Below are positions 1 to 7,956 of a stretch of DNA of 64,000 nt, piece after piece. The DNA comes from Thermaurantimonas sp046299575 (GTDB lineage: Bacteria; Bacteroidota; Bacteroidia; Flavobacteriales; Schleiferiaceae). The first letter of the stretch is position 1, and every line of letters begins with the position of its first letter. The notes below the pieces were generated by a model. The model made no database searches. It was not told where the DNA came from and was given only the letters and a program-made list of their open reading frames with translations. Position numbers and translations under genes: made by a program. The stretch spans positions 310,001 to 374,000 of the forward strand of contig NZ_JBKBHX010000002.1 in NCBI RefSeq assembly GCF_046299575.1. The letters run 5' to 3'.

Positions 1-1304
1 CCTCCAACCCAGGCTTTAATGAAGCCAGTTTGCGGCTCGACTGCCATAAATCCACTTTGGTAAAACGACTTGTAGTAGCGTATGGAATCTAGAGGCGACA
101 TGAGTGTATCGATCTCCCCGCTCCATGAAAAGATTTGCATGGGCATAGGAGTTTTGAAATTTTTCATAATAGAATCTTCACTCACGCCTGTGGCTTTCAG
201 TTCCTTATATCGTCCGCTACGCTTTACGGCACGCATCAGGAGGTCTTCGATTTCAGCTTGGGTAAGCTTTACAAAGGGAAAGTCTTTTCGACCTTTTTCT
301 TTGGCAAAGAATACTCTTTGGTAATTTGATAAGTGTTCTGCCACGGCTTCTTCGGCATACTGCTGCATGCGCGAATCGATGGTGGTGTAAACCTTTAATC
401 CATCGGTGTAAATGTTGTACATCGATCCGTCGGGCTTTCTATGTTCTTTTACCCACTCGCTTAAAAACAGTCTGATGTGTTCTCTCAGATAAGAGGCCAG
501 TCCTTCGTTGTGGCTTTGTTTTCTGAAATTTAAACTTAATGGCTTGTTTTTGAGCTCTTCGAACTGTTCAGCCGTTATAAATTTGTTTCGAAGCATTTGA
601 TTCAATACGACATTTCTTCTCTGCAAGGCTCTTTCAGGAAATCGAATCGGGTTAAAAAATGAAGGGTTTTTAGCCATCCCCACCAGCAATGCTGCTTCGT
701 GGATTTCTAAGTCTTTTGGGCTCTTGTTAAAATAGATTTGAGCTGCTGATTCGATGCCTACGGCTTGGTAGAGAAAGTCAAACTGATTAAGATACATTGC
801 CAGGATCTCTTGCTTCGAATACTGGCGCTCAAGACGTAAGGCGATGATCCATTCCTTGACTTTTTGGATGATGCGTGTAAAGATGTTGCTCGGTGGCTCG
901 TGAAAGAGCATTTTGGCAAGCTGCTGTGTGATGGTGCTGCCACCACCTGCCTGACCAAGCAGAAATACAGCACGCATCAAAGCTTTGACATCGATGCCCG
1001 AATGGCTGTAAAATCGCTCATCTTCTGTAGCTACTAAGGCATTCACCAGATGAGGACTGAGATCTTCAAACTCTGCATGTGTTCTGTTTTCTTTGTAAAA
1101 TTTACCGAGCACTACACCATCTTGTGATATAATTTGAGTTGCGAGATTGCTTTTGGGATTTTCAATTTCTTCAAATCCTGGTAACGGTCCGAAAGCTCCA
1201 ATAGCAACACTTGTAATAAAAAGCAAAAACAAAGCTGCCACAGCACCTACTGTGTACCAAAAAAGCCTGACGTAATTTGGTTGATTTTTTGTGCTATTTG
1301 CCAT
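1..1304 (-). CDS. Penicillin-binding protein 1A-type bifunctional peptidoglycan synthase (3' end missing)
   Basis: This is a class A PBP that polymerises lipid II glycan chains and cross-links the peptides at the outer face of the inner membrane. The start is ATG at 1304-1302. It reads open through 434 codons to the window edge, so the C-terminal half lies outside. Residues about 12-35 form the single membrane anchor. The GT51 transglycosylase domain follows, with the catalytic Glu in ATEDERFYSH (E94) and the GGSTITQQLAK motif at 121-131. The last visible residues (VEPQTGFIKAWVGG) match the entrance to the transpeptidase domain, so the SxxK serine is not visible. It lies just downstream of gldH on the same strand, a common flavobacterial order. 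Confidence 0.93.
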   Translation of the reverse strand, partial: MANSTKNQPNYVRLFWYTVGAVAALFLLFITSVAIGAFGPLPGFEEIENPKSNLATQIISQDGVVLGKFYKENRTHAEFEDLSPHLVNALVATEDERFYSHSGIDVKALMRAVFLLGQAGGGSTITQQLAKMLFHEPPSNIFTRIIQKVKEWIIALRLERQYSKQEILAMYLNQFDFLYQAVGIESAAQIYFNKSPKDLEIHEAALLVGMAKNPSFFNPIRFPERALQRRNVVLNQMLRNKFITAEQFEELKNKPLSLNFRKQSHNEGLASYLREHIRLFLSEWVKEHRKPDGSMYNIYTDGLKVYTTIDSRMQQYAEEAVAEHLSNYQRVFFAKEKGRKDFPFVKLTQAEIEDLLMRAVKRSGRYKELKATGVSEDSIMKNFKTPMPMQIFSWSGEIDTLMSPLDSIRYYKSFYQSGFMAVEPQTGFIKAWVG

Positions 1305-1315
1305 TTCACAGGTAT

Positions 1316-1867
1316 TTATTTTACTTCTTTTATTACAATGCCTACTTTCTCTATTCCGGGTAGGGAATCGATGCGCATTAAGTGATTAAAATCTACGTAA
1401 TAATATCCAATGTTACCGAAACGAAGAGGTCCTTTTCCGATGGTATTTTCTAATACTTTTGTATATGAAAATCCCTTACCAGTCATCTTTCCCATTTCGT
1501 CGAAGAGCACATAGTTAGCGGTATCTGCGTACTCGCGATTGTCTTCAAAAAAAATTTCTCTTTTAACGTATAGATTGGCAAAAGGATATTCACTTGTGTA
1601 GTGTAAAATAGATTTTATTAAATATACTTTTGTTGTATCTTCAATAAAGAATTGGAACGAAAGTGTAGTGTCTTTATGCCAAGGTTTTTTTATTTCTATA
1701 ATTTCAATGTGGTAAACATTGTTATTACATGATTGAAGTGACCAAATTGCTAAAAATAATAGTAATGCAATTGAAAAAAAAATTATTTTGTTTACACTTA
1801 AATATTTAAATCTATTCAGAACATTATGTATGAATAATGGGGAAGAAAATTTTTTAAAAAACATCAT
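1316..1867 (-). CDS. gldH: Gliding motility lipoprotein GldH
   Basis: GldH is a Bacteroidota lipoprotein required for gliding and linked to the type IX secretion/gliding machinery. The 183-residue product has a hydrophobic segment ending in the lipobox LQSC (Cys about residue 47), which puts the mature protein in the envelope. Its body shows the family pattern: a W near the mature N-terminus, a DTT-x-FQFFIED stretch, a YPFANLYV stretch and a GKMTGKGF stretch. The ATG shares four bases (ATGA, 1867-1864) with the ricT stop, indicating translational coupling. The N-terminus before the lipobox is unusually long, so the true start may be internal. gldH alone does not prove motility, but T9SS cargo elsewhere in the window agrees with an active system. 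Confidence 0.85.
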   Translation of the reverse strand: MMFFKKFSSPLFIHNVLNRFKYLSVNKIIFFSIALLLFLAIWSLQSCNNNVYHIEIIEIKKPWHKDTTLSFQFFIEDTTKVYLIKSILHYTSEYPFANLYVKREIFFEDNREYADTANYVLFDEMGKMTGKGFSYTKVLENTIGKGPLRFGNIGYYYVDFNHLMRIDSLPGIEKVGIVIKEVK

Positions 1868-3030
1868 TTTTTGGTAGATTTATTTTGGCTGTATTTTGCC
1901 TTTTTCTTTTTGTTTCTTTTCTTCTTTTGTGTCTCCTTTTCACTATTATCTGTAGTGTCGAGATTAGAAGTTAGCAAAGGAGTAACAGGAATTTCAGTGC
2001 TATGAGGTTGCTGTTCTACGAGTGATTCAAGGTTTTCAGCCAGTATATTATTTTTATTATCTTCAATGGTTTTGAGTACATTGTTAAGAGGTATTCCATG
2101 CCAATTAGTCGTATTATCGGTGTAGGCATACCATAGTATGCGTCTGAAGATATCCACTTTTTGCAGCACAGCCTCTCCGGCTTTGGTTTTTAGCACTTGA
2201 TTGAAGTCGGGAAATTCTTTAATGGCCTCCATGTAGGAGTCGAGTTCATAGTTTAGGCAGCATTTAAGTTTTCCACATTGGCCTGCAAGTTTTTGGGGAT
2301 TAAGGGAGAGTTGTTGATAGCGTGCTGCTGAGGTGTTCACTGCTCTGAAGTCGGTGAGCCAGGTAGAGCAGCACAACTCTCTGCCGCACGAACCGATGCC
2401 TCCAAGACGGGCGGCCTCCTGGCGAAAGCCTATCTGGCGCATTTCGATCCGAATGCCGAAAGAGGCGGCCATGTCTTTTATGAGGTTTCTGAAATCTACC
2501 CGCTCATCAGCTGTGTAATAAAAGGTGGCTTTGGTACCATCTGCCTGAAATTCTACATCGGATATTTTCATGCGCAGATTGTGTTTTTTGGCCAGTTCAC
2601 GGGTTTTTAGTTTTAAGTCCTCCTCCCGTTGTTGATTTCTAGTCCATATAGATATGTCTTTTTGGGTAGCCTTGCGTAGGATTCGCTGTTTTATTTCTAC
2701 TATATCACTTTTTTGCTTTTTGCGCATTTGTAGCCTTACAAGTTCACCAGCAAGGGATACAACCCCTACATCCCAGCCTTGAGCGGCCTCTACCACCACT
2801 ACATCGCCGATGTGTAAACTCAATTTGTCTGGATTATGGTAAAATTCCTTACGTGTTCCTTTGAAGCGAACCTCTACATAAGGGCAAGGATTCAGAGCAT
2901 TTTGCTCTGTCATGTTTGCCAGCCAATCAAAAATGGGCAGTTTATCGCATCCACCAGTGGAGCAACTCCCGTTGTTTCTGCACCCTTTAGGCAATCCCTT
3001 GTCTGACTTACTGCATGATGCACATCCCAT
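1864..3030 (-). CDS. ricT: RicT/YaaT-type PSP1-domain protein
   Basis: PSP1-domain proteins of the RicT/YaaT family act in Bacillus in a complex that matures RNAs and influences phosphorelays; the role in Bacteroidota is not established. The 388-residue product begins MGCASCSK and continues with a Cys-rich segment (PKGCRNNGSC, GGCDKLPIFDW). It carries the family Cys motifs GSCGRELCCSTW and QCGKLKCCLNYE and ends in a Lys-rich basic tail after about residue 360. The frame is open further upstream to 3105, but ATG 3030 is preferred because homologues start at MGC and because a candidate promoter (TACCTTTG, 3058-3051) lies just upstream, inside the longer frame. It is the first gene of a run with gldH and the PBP. 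Confidence 0.88.
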   Translation of the reverse strand: MGCASCSKSDKGLPKGCRNNGSCSTGGCDKLPIFDWLANMTEQNALNPCPYVEVRFKGTRKEFYHNPDKLSLHIGDVVVVEAAQGWDVGVVSLAGELVRLQMRKKQKSDIVEIKQRILRKATQKDISIWTRNQQREEDLKLKTRELAKKHNLRMKISDVEFQADGTKATFYYTADERVDFRNLIKDMAASFGIRIEMRQIGFRQEAARLGGIGSCGRELCCSTWLTDFRAVNTSAARYQQLSLNPQKLAGQCGKLKCCLNYELDSYMEAIKEFPDFNQVLKTKAGEAVLQKVDIFRRILWYAYTDNTTNWHGIPLNNVLKTIEDNKNNILAENLESLVEQQPHSTEIPVTPLLTSNLDTTDNSEKETQKKKRNKKKKAKYSQNKSTKK

Positions 3031-3050
3031 TTTTGAAGAAATTATGACCG

Positions 3051-3083
3051 CAAAGGTAAACATTTCAATATCCAACGGCCGAA
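3051..3083 (-). promoter_or_regulatory. Candidate promoter of ricT-gldH-PBP1A
   Basis: On the minus strand there is a perfect TAnnTTTG box (TACCTTTG, 3058-3051) with a TTCG at 3083-3080, 21 bases upstream, resembling the Bacteroidota -33/-7 promoter. A transcript starting about 7 bases downstream would give a leader of roughly 15 bases before ATG 3030. Confidence 0.5.
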
Positions 3084-3173
3084 TGGACTGCTGAGCGTCG
3101 ATCAAGTAGGCGTTAAGGATATCTAAAAATCTGAAAACAAAACAAATAAGAGAAAATGGCTAAAGTCTCTAAA

Positions 3174-3181
3174 TAATTTTG
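3174..3181 (+). promoter_or_regulatory. Candidate -7 box for the amino-acid dehydrogenase gene
   Basis: TAATTTTG matches TAnnTTTG exactly, 23 bases before ATG 3205. No convincing TTTG -33 element sits at the usual distance, so this rests on the -7 box and its position only. Confidence 0.35.
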
Positions 3182-3204
3182 CCGGTCGAATTTTAATTAT
3201 TTGA

Positions 3205-4443
3205 ATGGAACTGATTAAAAAATTTGAAGCACAGGCACCTGAAATTGTTTTTGAATGGAACGATAGCGAGAGCGAAGCTCGCGGTTGGGTAGTGATCAAT
3301 TCGCTTAAGGGCGGTGCTGCGGGCGGTGGCACACGCATGCGGAAGGGTCTCACAAAAGAAGAAGTGCTTTCGTTGGCAAAAACGATGGAAATTAAGTTTG
3401 CTATTGCAGGCCCTCCCATTGGCGGAGCAAAATCAGGCATTGATTTCGACCCAACCGATCCCCGTAAAGTCGAGGTGTTGACTCGTTGGTATAAAGCCAT
3501 AAAACCCTTGCTGAAAAATTATTATGGAACTGGTGGAGATTTAAATGTTGACGAAAAAGAAGAAGTAATCCCAATCACCCACAGTCTAGGTATTGAGCAT
3601 CCCCAGGAAGGAGTATTAGTAGGTCACTATGCACCTGACGAAGCCACCAAAGCTCAGAAGATAAATAATTTGCAGAGAGGAGTTGTGTTGCCTGTGACAT
3701 CAGAGAGCATAGCACCAAAAATTAAAAATACACTTACAGTATCTGATTTAATTACAGGATATGGTGTAGCAGAGGCGGTAAAACATTATTACTCAGTTTT
3801 TAGAGGCTCAGATTTAGACGGTAAAAGAGCTATCATACAGGGATGGGGAAATGTGGGTGCTTCAGCTGCCTACTATTTAGCCCTCAATGGCGTAAAAATT
3901 GTTGGAATCATAGATCGCAATGGAGGAGTCTTAAATGCAGAAGGTTTTGGTTTTCAAACAATAAGAGAATTTTTTGAGAACAAATCCCAAAATTCGTTAG
4001 TAGCAACTGATATGATGGATTACGCTGAGGTAAATGAGAAAATATGGAGTATCGGTGCCGAAATTTTTGTGCCGGCAGCTGCTTCCAGATTGGTAACAGA
4101 ACAGCACTTGGACCAAATGGTTGCCACTGGGTTAGAGGTAATTTCCTCCGGAGCTAATGTGCCCTTTGCCGATGAAGAAATTTTTTTCGGTCCGATAGCT
4201 ACTAAAGCAGATTCACTCGTGAGCATTATACCTGATTTTATAGCTAATTGCGGCATGGCTCGAACATTTGCTTACCTTATGAGCGATGAGGCCCAGGTGA
4301 ATGATCAAGCAATTTTTTCAGATGTTTCTAACAGGATTTTAATGGCTATTAAAAAGTGCTTTGAGGTGAATCAATCACTCGTGGGTATTATGAGGTCTGC
4401 ATATCAGCTGGCATTGTCATCACATAAATCCCTGTTCTTATGA
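3205..4443 (+). CDS. Glu/Leu/Phe/Val dehydrogenase family protein
   Basis: This NAD(P)-dependent amino-acid dehydrogenase interconverts an amino acid with its 2-oxo acid and ammonia in the cytoplasm. The 412-residue product has the N-terminal substrate domain with the catalytic-lysine segment GGAKSGI (K76) and the preceding GGGTRMRKG glycine-rich loop. A Rossmann domain follows with the IIQGWGNVG dinucleotide motif at about 208-216. The length suits the family. Substrate (glutamate or a branched-chain amino acid) cannot be decided by eye. Its TGA overlaps the ATG of nhaD (ATGA, 4440-4443), so the two are probably co-translated. Confidence 0.88.
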   Translation: MELIKKFEAQAPEIVFEWNDSESEARGWVVINSLKGGAAGGGTRMRKGLTKEEVLSLAKTMEIKFAIAGPPIGGAKSGIDFDPTDPRKVEVLTRWYKAIKPLLKNYYGTGGDLNVDEKEEVIPITHSLGIEHPQEGVLVGHYAPDEATKAQKINNLQRGVVLPVTSESIAPKIKNTLTVSDLITGYGVAEAVKHYYSVFRGSDLDGKRAIIQGWGNVGASAAYYLALNGVKIVGIIDRNGGVLNAEGFGFQTIREFFENKSQNSLVATDMMDYAEVNEKIWSIGAEIFVPAAASRLVTEQHLDQMVATGLEVISSGANVPFADEEIFFGPIATKADSLVSIIPDFIANCGMARTFAYLMSDEAQVNDQAIFSDVSNRILMAIKKCFEVNQSLVGIMRSAYQLALSSHKSLFL

Positions 4444-5825
4444 TGGAGTACATCATAGTTTTGGTCTTTGTCGTCGGATATGTGGCCATAGCCCTCGAAC
4501 ACAAAATTCACATAAACAAGGCAGCTTCAGCATTGGTCACTGGTGTGATTTGCTGGGCTTTGTATGCACTTTCGTCTTCACAACTTGTAAATTGGAACGA
4601 CGTAGCGCATCACCTGGGCATCTCATTTTCAAATCCAGATAAAGAAAAAGTTTTAGAATACATATCCGATCACCAGTTGCTCGAGCATCTTTCAGAGATT
4701 GCGAGTATCTTGTTCTTTTTAATCGGTGCTATGACGATAGTAGAAACTATCGATGCACACGGAGGCTTCTCAATTATTACTAATCGCATAAACACTACGA
4801 GCCGGTTGTCGCTTATGTGGCTGGTGTGTGGCTTGACCTTTTTTATGAGTGCAGCACTTGATAACCTAACTACTACCATAGTGATGGCTTCACTCGTACG
4901 GAAAATGGTAGCTAACTACAAAGATCGTTGGCTTTTTGCTGGCATGATCGTAATAGCAGCCAACGCTGGCGGGGCGTGGTCGCCTATCGGCGATGTAACC
5001 ACCACCATGCTTTGGATTGGCAAGCAGATTACTACTGTGAGAATCATAACGATGGTCTTCATTCCCAGCTTAGTTTGTATTGTAGTGCCATTGTTGCTCT
5101 TGACACGCAGCTTAAAAGGAAATATCAGTCACCCTGTCATCAAGGTATCATCAGGCCACAGTTATCCGGCCGTTACACCCAAAGAGAAGAAAATAATATT
5201 TGTCGGTGGTATTCTGTTGTTGCTATTTGTGCCTGTTTTTAAGGCAGTTACACATCTACCGCCCTTTATGGGTATGATGCTTAGTCTTGGAATCATGTGG
5301 ATAGCCACAGAAATGCTCCACCGCAAGAAGCCCTTTGCTGTGCAAAGGGAATTATCGGTAATCGGTGTAATTCGCAAAATCGATATGGCCTCTGTGCTGT
5401 TTTTCCTGGGAATTCTTCTGGCAGTGGGCAGTTTACAGAGCATGGGTACCTTAAAGCACCTGGCTACATTTCTTGATCATACGATCGGAATAGAGCACAA
5501 ATCGGGAATCATTCTGTTGGCTTTATCCATAGGTTTGTTTTCGAGTGTAGTAGATAATGTACCTTTAGTAGCCGCAGCAATGGGCATGTACCCCATTCAA
5601 CCGGGTACTTATTTTGAACAAGATGGATTGTTTTGGGAGTTTTTGGCTTATGCAGCCGGTACAGGAGGAAGTGCCCTTATAATAGGCTCGGCGGCCGGAG
5701 TAGCGGTGATGGGAATTGAACGCATTACGTTTGGTTGGTATTTTCGAAAAATCGCCCCACTTGCTTTGATTGGCTACCTTTCAGGAGCACTTATTTACGT
5801 GTTGCAATACAATATTTTTCATTGA
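4440..5825 (+). CDS. nhaD: Na+/H+ antiporter NhaD family
   Basis: NhaD exchanges cytoplasmic sodium (or lithium) for external protons across the inner membrane. The 461-residue protein is almost wholly hydrophobic, with about a dozen membrane segments. Family-type stretches include the conserved acidic/Asn segment AALDNLTTTIVMASLVRK and, in the second half, SSVVDNVPLVAAAMGMY. A second in-frame ATG directly follows the first (4443). It is coupled by a 4-base overlap to the upstream dehydrogenase. About 100 bases later the ExbB/ExbD/TonB genes begin, so an ion-homeostasis gene sits beside an ion-driven motor. Confidence 0.9.
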   Translation: MMEYIIVLVFVVGYVAIALEHKIHINKAASALVTGVICWALYALSSSQLVNWNDVAHHLGISFSNPDKEKVLEYISDHQLLEHLSEIASILFFLIGAMTIVETIDAHGGFSIITNRINTTSRLSLMWLVCGLTFFMSAALDNLTTTIVMASLVRKMVANYKDRWLFAGMIVIAANAGGAWSPIGDVTTTMLWIGKQITTVRIITMVFIPSLVCIVVPLLLLTRSLKGNISHPVIKVSSGHSYPAVTPKEKKIIFVGGILLLLFVPVFKAVTHLPPFMGMMLSLGIMWIATEMLHRKKPFAVQRELSVIGVIRKIDMASVLFFLGILLAVGSLQSMGTLKHLATFLDHTIGIEHKSGIILLALSIGLFSSVVDNVPLVAAAMGMYPIQPGTYFEQDGLFWEFLAYAAGTGGSALIIGSAAGVAVMGIERITFGWYFRKIAPLALIGYLSGALIYVLQYNIFH

Positions 5826-5873
5826 CTATAAGTTACAACTTTCAGTGATCCTTGTAAGATAAAAAGCAATCAC

Positions 5874-5904
5874 TTTCATGATTGAGGTCATGACTTTATG
5901 TTTG
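5874..5904 (+). promoter_or_regulatory. Candidate promoter of the exbB-exbD-tonB genes
   Basis: TTTC (5874-5877), 19 bases, then a perfect TAnnTTTG box (TATGTTTG, 5897-5904). The box overlaps an in-frame ATG at 5898, which argues that translation starts at the next ATG, 5931. Confidence 0.5.
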
Positions 5905-5930
5905 CCACTATAAAAAATGTGATAAAAACA

Positions 5931-6626
5931 ATGTTCCTACAGATTCAAACAGGTGTAAATCCAGGTTTTGAACCCACACAAGAACCAGTTCAGAAGACTC
6001 TTTCGATTATGGAATTGATCACAAGCGGGGGAGTTGGCGGTATTATTATCATGTCCGTTCTGTTTTTATTGTTTTCAATTGCTATATACATATTCTTTGA
6101 GCGCTATCAATCTATTTCAAAAGCTGGTAAGCTTGACCAAAACTTTATTAATTCTATTAAAGCACAAGTATCTGCAGGTAAGCTCGATGCGGCCAAAGCC
6201 ATGTGTGCCTCAGCTAATACCCCGGTGGCTCGAATGATCGAAAAAGGCATCAGCCGAATAGGACGCCCGCTAAAAGACATAGCAGCAGCTATTGAAAACA
6301 CAGGAAAAATTGAAGTTTTACAGTTAGAGAAAAATTTAGCCCTACTTGCCACCATTTCAGGTGCTGCACCTATGATCGGATTTTTAGGCACCGTTATCGG
6401 TATGATTCTCGCCTTTCATGAGATGGCTGCCGCTGGTGGACAAATTCGAGTTGATATGCTGGCGGAAGGTATTTACACGGCTATGACTACTACGGTTGCC
6501 GGACTGCTTGTAGGTATAGTTTCATACATGAGTTATAATATTTTGGTTACTAAAGTGAACAATGTGGTGTACAAAATGGAGGTAAGCGCTACGGAATTTC
6601 TCGACCTTTTGAATGAAGCTGTTTAA
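5931..6626 (+). CDS. exbB: MotA/TolQ/ExbB proton-channel family protein
   Basis: This is the inner-membrane stator subunit that, with ExbD, uses the ion-motive force to energise TonB. The 231-residue product has a first membrane helix at about residues 38-60 and two more around 140-165 and 185-210, embedded in the family pattern (LATISGAAPMIGFLGTVIGM, then AEGIYTAMTTTVAGLLVGI). The frame also has an ATG at 5898, but 5931 is chosen because a promoter-like box overlaps the earlier codon and because the predicted N-terminus is then of normal length. exbD follows after 12 bases. Confidence 0.92.
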   Translation: MFLQIQTGVNPGFEPTQEPVQKTLSIMELITSGGVGGIIIMSVLFLLFSIAIYIFFERYQSISKAGKLDQNFINSIKAQVSAGKLDAAKAMCASANTPVARMIEKGISRIGRPLKDIAAAIENTGKIEVLQLEKNLALLATISGAAPMIGFLGTVIGMILAFHEMAAAGGQIRVDMLAEGIYTAMTTTVAGLLVGIVSYMSYNILVTKVNNVVYKMEVSATEFLDLLNEAV

Positions 6627-6638
6627 AAAAACACGGCT

Positions 6639-7031
6639 ATGGACCTGAGAGGAAGAAATAAAGTAAGTGCAGAATTTAGCATGGCTAGCATGACTGATAT
6701 TGTCTTTCTGCTGCTCATCTTTTTCATGCTTACTTCTACACTCGTCACCACCAGTGCATTAGATCTGATTTTACCAAAAAGCAAAGCCGAAACTGTTAAG
6801 AAACAAGATGTATCGGTAGCTATAAAAAAGGATTTAAAAATCACCGTAAACGACAGACCTGTAACAGAAGATGCTCTCGAAGCTGAGTTGATTTCTCTAA
6901 CAGCCGGTAAAGAAGCACCGGTCATTATCTTATTTGCTGACGAAAGTGTACCCACCGGCAAGGTAGTGAAGGTGATGGATATAGCTTACCGAAACCGAAT
7001 GAAAATGGTACTGGCAACCGACCCAAAATAA
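6639..7031 (+). CDS. exbD: ExbD/TolR family protein
   Basis: Partner of ExbB in the Ton motor. The 130-residue protein has a short cytoplasmic N-terminus, one membrane helix (about residues 18-40) and a periplasmic domain. The helix begins with the conserved Asp (SMTDIVFLLLIFFML; D at about 20) that carries ions through the stator. It starts 12 bases after exbB and is followed 5 bases later by the TonB-like gene, so all three are very probably one transcript. Confidence 0.92.
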   Translation: MDLRGRNKVSAEFSMASMTDIVFLLLIFFMLTSTLVTTSALDLILPKSKAETVKKQDVSVAIKKDLKITVNDRPVTEDALEAELISLTAGKEAPVIILFADESVPTGKVVKVMDIAYRNRMKMVLATDPK

Positions 7032-7036
7032 TCAAA

Positions 7037-7843
7037 ATGGATTGGCCAAAAACAAAAGAAGAGAAAAATGCCTTAGTACTTACGATTTTGATCAACCTCG
7101 TGTTGTTCATCTTTTTTCTTTTTTTTGGCCTCACTTATCTCGATCCAAAACCTGAAGAGGGCATTGCCATTCAATTCGGATTCAATGCAGATGCTGGAGG
7201 TCCGCAAAACATTACAAATCAGCTACCTCAACCCTCGCAGACTTCATCTTCCTCCTCAAATACATCAAAAACTGAATTCACTTCGCCTACTCAAGATATA
7301 GAAGACGCTCCTGCTGTAAGTCAAAACAAAGTCCCTAAAACCACGCAAAAACCACAGGAAAACAAAAAACCTGAAGATCCGCAACCTCAGGAAAATAAAC
7401 CTCAGATCGACCAACGCTTGCAAAATATTATCAACAATCCGAACCGAGGTACAGGCGGACAAAGCGGGAGCGGTTCACAAGCCGGTACACAGGGTTCGCC
7501 CACAGGAACAAACGAAAGCGGTACCTCTGGAGGCGGAGGTTCAGGAGCAGGCTCCAGCGGCACCGGGTATTTTCTCGGAGGTCGAACCGCACAAGTAAAA
7601 CCCAAACCCGATTACAATTGCCAGGAATTCGGAAGAGTAGTCGTACGCATAAAAGTAGATCAAAACGGTAATGTTATCGAAGCTATACCAGGCGTTAGCT
7701 TTCAGAACTACTCAACAAACGTTTTTTCTGAATGTCTCAATCAGAGGGCTCGCGACGCTGCTATGCGTACCAAGTGGAGTGCTGATCCCGATGCCCCGGA
7801 AGAACAAGTAGGTTACATTATTTACGAGTTTAGAAAAAACTAA
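7037..7843 (+). CDS. TonB-like energy transducer
   Basis: This periplasm-spanning protein carries energy from ExbBD to outer-membrane receptors. The 268-residue product has a membrane helix at about 15-36, then a long low-complexity linker rich in Pro, Gln, Lys and later Gly/Ser (about 55-180) that would bridge the periplasm. Its C-terminal domain contains the TonB-like pattern GRVVVRIKVDQNGNVIEA and ends in a QVGYIIYEF strand. It follows exbD by 5 bases. A TonB-dependent receptor starts 113 bases downstream, a likely client. The linker composition varies greatly in this family, so only the two ends are diagnostic. Confidence 0.85.
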   Translation: MDWPKTKEEKNALVLTILINLVLFIFFLFFGLTYLDPKPEEGIAIQFGFNADAGGPQNITNQLPQPSQTSSSSSNTSKTEFTSPTQDIEDAPAVSQNKVPKTTQKPQENKKPEDPQPQENKPQIDQRLQNIINNPNRGTGGQSGSGSQAGTQGSPTGTNESGTSGGGGSGAGSSGTGYFLGGRTAQVKPKPDYNCQEFGRVVVRIKVDQNGNVIEAIPGVSFQNYSTNVFSECLNQRARDAAMRTKWSADPDAPEEQVGYIIYEFRKN

Positions 7844-7871
7844 TTGTTTATCAACTAGTTATCCCTATTTT

Positions 7872-7903
7872 TTTGCCCTCCACTTAACACACATTTAATA
7901 TTG
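7872..7903 (+). promoter_or_regulatory. Candidate promoter of the TonB-dependent receptor gene
   Basis: TTTG (7872-7875), 20 bases, then TAATATTG (7896-7903), one mismatch from TAnnTTTG, at consensus spacing. It would give the receptor its own transcript, separate from exbB-exbD-tonB. Confidence 0.5.
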
Positions 7904-7956
7904 TAATTAATGTTACTTAACCTTATGCGGATTGCTTTGCAGTCAGTAAAAAACGC

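Noticed and set aside
82..973. Short open frames on both strands within the first kilobase
   Set aside because: They are out-of-frame readings of the truncated PBP1A gene, which is open from 1304 to the window edge and has clear GT51 motifs.
3031..3105. N-terminal extension of the ricT frame
   Set aside because: Homologues begin at MGC, and a promoter-like box lies inside the extension.
5898..5930. Upstream ATG as start of the exbB gene
   Set aside because: A perfect TAnnTTTG box (5897-5904) overlaps this codon, and the ATG at 5931 gives a normal-length N-terminus.
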